64,000 bases of DNA from Isoetes taiwanensis. Taxonomy: Eukaryota; Streptophyta; Lycopodiopsida; Isoetales; Isoetaceae. Positions 58,540 to 64,000 of the stretch are shown piece after piece. The translations under genes were made by a program, and so were the position numbers. Numbering within the stretch: the stretch's first letter is position 1; every line of letters begins with the position of its first letter. The stretch lies in the NCBI GenBank assembly GCA_021234155.1, contig JAJEKV010000026.1, positions 16,546,283 through 16,610,282 of the forward strand, given 5' to 3'. The notes under the pieces are model-generated. The model saw nothing but the letters and a program-made list of their open reading frames with translations. It did no database searches and was not told where the DNA came from.

Positions 58540-58655
58540 GACTTCAAACATTGTATGCTTTGTTCTTTCTAAAGTATGATTTTGATTATGTCTTATTGAC
58601 TTCAAACATTGTATGCTTTGTTCTTTCTAAAGTATGATTTTGATTATGTCTTATT
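58540..58655. repeat. 58-bp tandem duplication
   Basis: GACTTCAAACATTGTATGCT begins at 58540 and 58598. The two units are identical as far as I can compare. Confidence 0.9.
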
Positions 58656-59316
58656 GTCTTCACGCCATGCCCTTAAAGTAGATTGTAGGTAACAAGATTC
58701 ATTTTTGGAAGCATTTTATTATGCTTCAGAAATGCCGCAGAAATAAATCATGGAGTAATGGAATCAAAAGGCTTAAAGCACACCTAACTAACTAGTTCCA
58801 CAGCAACCAAGAGCCACCGCTTATTGCATTCAAAGTAAAGTTTAAACAAGATTTATACAAAGATTTATACAAAGCGTAAAAGTGCTCTTAAACTTAAACC
58901 GCTTGAAATGGTAGCTTTAATCATAAATGATCATTGATAAAGTAGTTCACATTGTTCGGCTGAACCTTATGAACTCCCTAGACCTTCTTTGCCCTTGTCA
59001 CCTACAAAAAAATGAAAGAGAAGAGACAGTTAGTAGCGTAATTCAACCATTTGAAGACGCCTAATTTAATATTACCCTACCAATGTTCTCGCTTCACGGA
59101 CAAACTTATTCAGTTGTACTCTGCCATTATCATGCGATGGTAAATGTTTTTGGCAGGTTCATATCTTAAAGATGCAAGAGATATGATAGACTCGAGGTCT
59201 ATAAGTCGACATTATCGGCCGCATCATAAGTAAACCAAGTGGACTTGCCGCCCTGTTTGCAATGTTTACCGTAATATGCCGCCGATTTAATTGAACTTCA
59301 AAAGACGGGCGCTTAA

Positions 59317-62300
59317 CTAAGTCCACGGCTCCCTACTCTCTTTCCATGCACCGCCAGATTTCCTCCTCATGCTAAGTACCCTACCAAGATACCAAACCTT
59401 ATGAATTGCGCCAGATTTGTTCCTTTTTCTCACCGGTTTGTCCGGTTTGTGGTGCCACCGCCGATTCCACTGGTTCTTCGAAGTACACCGCGACAATCGG
59501 CCCCAATGCCGAAAGCGAGTTTGTGCATCAACATTACTTTCTTCAATAGAATATACAATAGTCTTAACCCTCGCCAACCTCGTCTCCTTCGATAGCCACG
59601 CATTCCCATTCAAATGACTCACTATAGTTGACTTGAAGATTTTCTTACCTTCCATAACAACATGCCAAGAAACATGAGATGGCTTCCTCCTCTCGCATTC
59701 ATCTAACATTTCGTCAAACACATGTCGTAATTCAGACCTGGCCACATCATCCTCACTAACTACCTCGTTCCTTTGATCTTCACCTTCAATCTCCATGTTC
59801 TCTTCCTCGTGGCATCGGTCTCATCTCCCAATGTGGTAGAGCCTCAGTCTACCACACGACTACTATGAAACCAATCTTCGGCCTTCCATGGCTCACTAAA
59901 CCAGCCATCATTCTCCTCAATTGTAATGCCAACGCTTGTACACAATGCTTGTGCAGCAGCAAGCCCTTCCTTTAAGGCCTCGATAATCTTGTCATCCGTA
60001 TCCACGCCATCAGATCGCAAGGTTACTGGTGAGCACATCCCCATTGGTATCTACCTTCTTTTCTAACTCTTCCCAAATGTGTTCTTGCTTAGCATGTGCC
60101 GCAGAAACAGGGGAGGGTAGTGGTCGCTTGAAACTCAAAATATGATTGAGAGCGGAGGCACTCTCCAACAAGTCTGCCCGGCATAGGCTCTTTCGATTCG
60201 CGCACCATGCCACCGACTTTTAGAGAAGAAGTTCTCACATACGCCCCATCCCGTGCAATCGTAAGGGCAACTCTAAATGCCCTAATTCGAACTAAAATAC
60301 TTTATTAGCAAAGACAAAAAAATGGCATGACAATTGCACGTCTATAAAGGTTTCCCGACTAACGAAGTTCTTACTCAACGAATGCGTGCTGTGCTTCGTC
60401 AACCATAGCCTCCAAAGCCTGTTATGCACCTAAAGTTTTAAAGATAATACCAGATTGAAAGTAGCAAACAGGATTCCAGCTCACCTAAAGAAGAAGGACA
60501 CCGTTGCAGCAGCTTTAATCCGAGCCCTCAAGTCCAAAGTAGGTGAGAGGAAGATGTCAATATATGATGCCACGACTTCCAAATAAACTTTGGTGCCCAA
60601 ATTCCGCATTGGTGGGCCTGCAGAACCATTGCTTAGTTCGTCCAAGCATTGCTGAACCTTTCTAGAAGCAAGGCGCTATGCTGTACCCTCCGCTTTGTTT
60701 ATCCCGGCGCTTCACGTCTCCAAGTTGCAGCCCATGCTTCCCTTGGCATAACTCAAAGACATGGTGTATGTCATTGAGAGTCACTAACTCGTTCCCTAAG
60801 TACAACCTTCTAGAGGCACTATCCATGGGATTAACAAGCTTCTTACCGTTGTGCACGAAATCTTGGTCATGAAGCCCATAAACATCCTTATTTCTCGAGG
60901 CACTTAGTGGCCAACCGTCCCCATGAAACCTTGAATGTGCCGCCCGGTGCAGACACGATGTATAATCTGCAAACATGCACGCCCTTCTCCTCGAAGTCTC
61001 CATCCGAAGCCGTGGCCGATTAGAGGGCCCACAACCATTCTCGTGCACATTCCACAAGTCTTGGATTTGCTGCCACCGACGCCTAACCTCAAGGTGATCA
61101 AATCACGTTACATGTCGGAATAATGGCAAGAACGAAGTGCAGGCAGCTTCCTATGCAAGGGATTCACGATAAGAACTCTTGCATAGTGCGAAATGACATT
61201 CTCCTCGAAGGCATTGATAATTATGTTGTAGCCCTCTTCATCGGAGCCAACTAACACCTCAAATTGGCCATTACAAGCATGGCCTTCTTTCTTTCCACAA
61301 AAGCCGAAAGCAAGCGGTCATCTCGAATCCAACGCGTGCGGCCGCTTTATGACGGTCTCGTCCTCAGCCACAATTGCTGGAACCCCCCCCAAATCCAAGT
61401 GCTGGCGTTGCATGTGTCGAGTGTAGACCTGAGCAAGATGCTTGAATGTTTCTTCCCTAAGACCGACCTTGTAAAAGAAGCTTTCTCGTGTGGAGCGCAT
61501 AGTGGTGGACATACTCGGACCTGCAAAATTGAGAGAAAGAAAATTGTGCATTCTTCTCCCTCCCCATATCTTAATTGTTTCAAACAACGCCTTTGTGGTT
61601 TCTCTGTATCTTCTTTTATGCCCTGGTCTGATTATGTTTTGAGCTATGTCCCTTAGAAAATCCCAAAGAGCTGGTTTTCCACTAAATTTACCTTGCCGAT
61701 GTGCCTCCACTATGTCCTGGCAGAATCTGCTGACATCTTTCCTGTTCATTGACTCCTCTAGACTCCCTCTTAGCGACCTTTCTTTCATGGATAATGCAGT
61801 AACTCTCATTTTGGAAAACATTAATTCCTTATGTAACTTCCTTACCTCATGAACTGCAGACCTGGCCATCTTCTTCATCTCAATTGCATTCAAGTAATCT
61901 GATCTAATACATAATTTTGTGGTTCTAAAGCCCCTTGCCACCTTGTCATCGGTCTGTCTATGCACTCTCATGTAAAAATCCCTCTCTTTCTAATAGCAAA
62001 GACATAAAGAACATTGATAATTTTCAAAGGGTTCACCTTTAAGACCCGACCCTCTTGCATTTCTTATGCCTAAACGAGCCACTAATCTCTATTAAACCCT
62101 GCCTAACTACAAATGTATGTTTGCAATGCGTTCACAATACCAATGTGTCCCTTCTTTCAGCTCATGCAGAAAGGGTCTTAAATCCTTAACTTTATCTCCA
62201 TACCTATATTTGTTCTGCCAATAGCCCCAGCATAGTAGACCCAAGGACGTTTCTGTTACCGAAATACGACAATGAAACCCTAGATACCCTACAAACTTAA

Positions 62301-63560
62301 AATACAAACCACTTATGAAGCCACTAAGAGTACTCACGTGAACTGTTACTTGATGAAGCTTGGGCGCTCGAGCTTGGAGGAGGGCACGGAGGATTTGCTG
62401 CTCATGTCAAAATCAGTCCGAATCAACTGAGATTATTCAACATTATAGCAGCTAAAACGTAAAACGTGAACACTACTTCTAAAAAATAAAATAGAGGTTA
62501 CCTCTTGCAAAAAAAGAATGCAATTTTCCTTGTTATGGTCCGCTTCAGCCCATTTCTTCGACCACCTCTTCTTTGCTTGGTCACTTGACTCCTTACGAAT
62601 TCATGACAAAGATGCACGCGTGTCTCTTAGATAGAATGTGATCTTTCATGTGGCCATTAAGACATCCACTTCTTGGAAACAGCTTAGAAGCCTTTCACAC
62701 ATGGCACAAACAACACGAATGTCATCAAGTTTAGCATATCCACCAATGTCGCCTCGTGATAGCTTGAACACAACATCAAAAATTCTAGTTTCTTCTTGAA
62801 ACTTTGCAATGGCAGCAGCTAATGTACTTTCTACTAGAGTTTGATTCTCCTTGCAAATGTCCAGCTCCTCCTCAACATTGCAAGACCCGATCCTCCTTCT
62901 CCACACCCTGCTCTCCCTTCTCCTCACACTTGAGGTTGCGCTCGTAATTATCGGCATGACCCTTGGACTTCAAGTGGCTGCGTTCAAAGTTACACAAGGT
63001 GTCATCTCCACCTTTACCATAACGTTTCTCACATTCAAGACACCAAATAGCAAATCTTGGTTTACCATGGGCATCATAAGAACACAATTCAAACTGTCTT
63101 TTTCGATTCTTTTCACTTGCACTTTGAACTTAACTTCTTCAAAGCAACTTGCCATTTGGCAACATCAAACCTTGTTGCTAACTTGATAGCAACCTATTCT
63201 TTGAAAAATTCAAATCTGATACATCATCTAAAAAGGCGGTATCTTCAACGAGAACAAGCTCATCATCATGATTTACCTCTTCATTGGTGCGCTCCTCGGC
63301 TATGACAAGCAGTCTACCATCTCAAATTGGAGATTTTGAGATGAAATGCTCTCAACAATAGTCCTCGCCTTTTTGTGCGGGCTCTCCAACCACCTTGATA
63401 GTAACCTCGTCACCACAAACCTTAAACCTTACCTCCTCGCCTTGACGGAAGGCCACTTCCCTATCTCCAAGAAATACAAATTCTTTCTCATCCTCCAAGG
63501 TCCCGTCCCCGTCTTATTTCATTGCGGACATCCAAGTAAGTGCATTCTTGGGACACCATC
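59317..63560 (-). pseudogene. Unclassified multi-exon transposon-like gene with N-terminal zinc finger (decayed)
   Basis: Minus-strand coding blocks in order: an acidic part (about 63560-63190; EEVRFKVCGDEVTIKVVGEP); a zinc finger CX2C-X18-HX5H (62956-63042; WCLECEKRYGKGG, SHLKSKGHADNY); a helical block (62957-62646); a long block (61971-61318; KRRYRETTKALFETIKIWGG, RRMHNFLSLNFAGPSMSTT); a block at 61057-60662 with GLHDQDFVHNGKKLVNPMD and HGLQLGDVKRRDKQ; LEVVASYIDIFLSP (about 60560), LWLTKHSTHSLSKNFVSRET (about 60380), RADLLESASALNHILSF (about 60150); and a C-terminal 159-residue block (59796-59317) with VWYLGRVLSMRRKSGG. Frameshifts and stops break it, and some gaps look like introns. I recall similar proteins as a repeated, unnamed family in several genomes (memory, uncertain). 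The HDQDFVHNGKKL block could hold catalytic acids. Confidence 0.55.
62956..63042 (-). other. Zinc-finger coding block (CX2C...HX5H)
   Basis: CLEC, then 18 residues, then HLKSKGH. Spacing recalls BED or U1-type fingers of DNA-binding transposon proteins. It is the N-terminal domain of the decayed protein at 59.3-63.6 kb. Confidence 0.6.
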
Positions 63561-64000
63561 ACGAGGCCAAGGTCAGCCACGATTCCACAACCTTCATTCA
63601 CCTTAACAACTATCGCCCTTTCCATTTTTTTCAGCCCCGACACAAGCAAGGAAACAACAAAGTAATATTAGAGAGAGTCGCTTCGGATTCTCGAATGTAT
63701 AGCGTTCACCGACATTCATGCACAAAACCCGATCTTAATGACCTTACTTAGATGCAAAACCCTCTAAGAACCAGATTTCCACCACGAATCTCACGTAAAT
63801 GGAGGCCTAAATGGAGAAAGGGGAAGCTTGGCCTGCAAAAAAAGAGCATCAACAATGCAAATGGACTTTAAAATCAAATGCATCAACAATGGTTTATGCC
63901 GCTAGTCTAACTACTTACCTAATCCGTTCATGACTAAACTCGTATAGATTTTTATGTGGCGGGGACGAAAAAACTTCAAAACATTACCTCCAAACACCAA

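Noticed and set aside
1-64000. CRISPR arrays, bacterial operons or rRNA genes
   Set aside because: None seen; the window is eukaryotic nuclear DNA and its regular repeats are tandem duplications or transposon parts.

Overview
This window reads as nuclear DNA of a large, transposon-rich land-plant genome. The evidence is three intact or nearly intact plant nuclear genes (a PLS-type PPR protein, a membrane-anchored GT4 glycosyltransferase and a spliced organellar GatC) set in AT-rich DNA full of LTR retrotransposons, LINEs and fold-back elements. A fern or other seed-free plant is my best guess from the style of the PPR protein and the mix of repeats. That is inference, not proof.

Layout. 1-2.0 kb: AT-rich, no gene, four copies of a 20-bp palindrome. 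2.0-6.5 kb: end of a Ty3/gypsy element (chromodomain, 3' repeats, polypurine tract), then a long LTR ending at a tRNA-Met-type primer binding site. The LTR holds a 1-kb non-coding element (called X here) and a 543-bp fold-back element. 8.4-10.3 kb: PPR gene (minus). 11.1-16.2 kb: LINE copies A (plus), A' (minus) and B (plus), with a 492-bp tandem duplication between A and A'. 18.5-19.5 kb: wrecked unknown coding sequence. 19.85-20.85 kb: LINE fragment D. 22.6-24.1 kb: GT4 gene (minus). 25.1-30.1 kb: 0.7-0.8 kb repeat units interrupted by X copies b and c and a fold-back element. 33.6-37.9 kb: GC-rich, nearly full-length but frameshifted LINE C (minus). 38.6-40.4 kb: Ty3/gypsy pol fragment (minus). 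40.4-41.65 kb: LINE fragment E (plus). 44.3-46.2 kb: a direct duplication and a tail-to-tail pair of X elements. 49.2-50.2 and 56.6-57.3 kb: two related gag fragments (minus). 50.4-53.8 kb: a 3.4-kb Harbinger-like DNA element. 53.8-56.1 kb: GatC gene (plus). 59.3-63.6 kb: a large decayed multi-exon coding region (minus) of an unclassified, transposon-like protein with an N-terminal zinc finger.

The three host genes are unrelated in position and regulation. GatC and many PPR proteins both serve organellar gene expression, but nothing in the window links them. The best candidate for something undescribed is a stem-loop seen seven times, at the 3' end of LINE A and in the X elements. Its roughly 16-20 bp outer stem differs completely in sequence between LINE A and X yet stays paired, while the loop region is conserved. 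This suggests a functional RNA structure shared by a LINE and a non-coding partner. The second candidate is the unclassified element at 59.3-63.6 kb.
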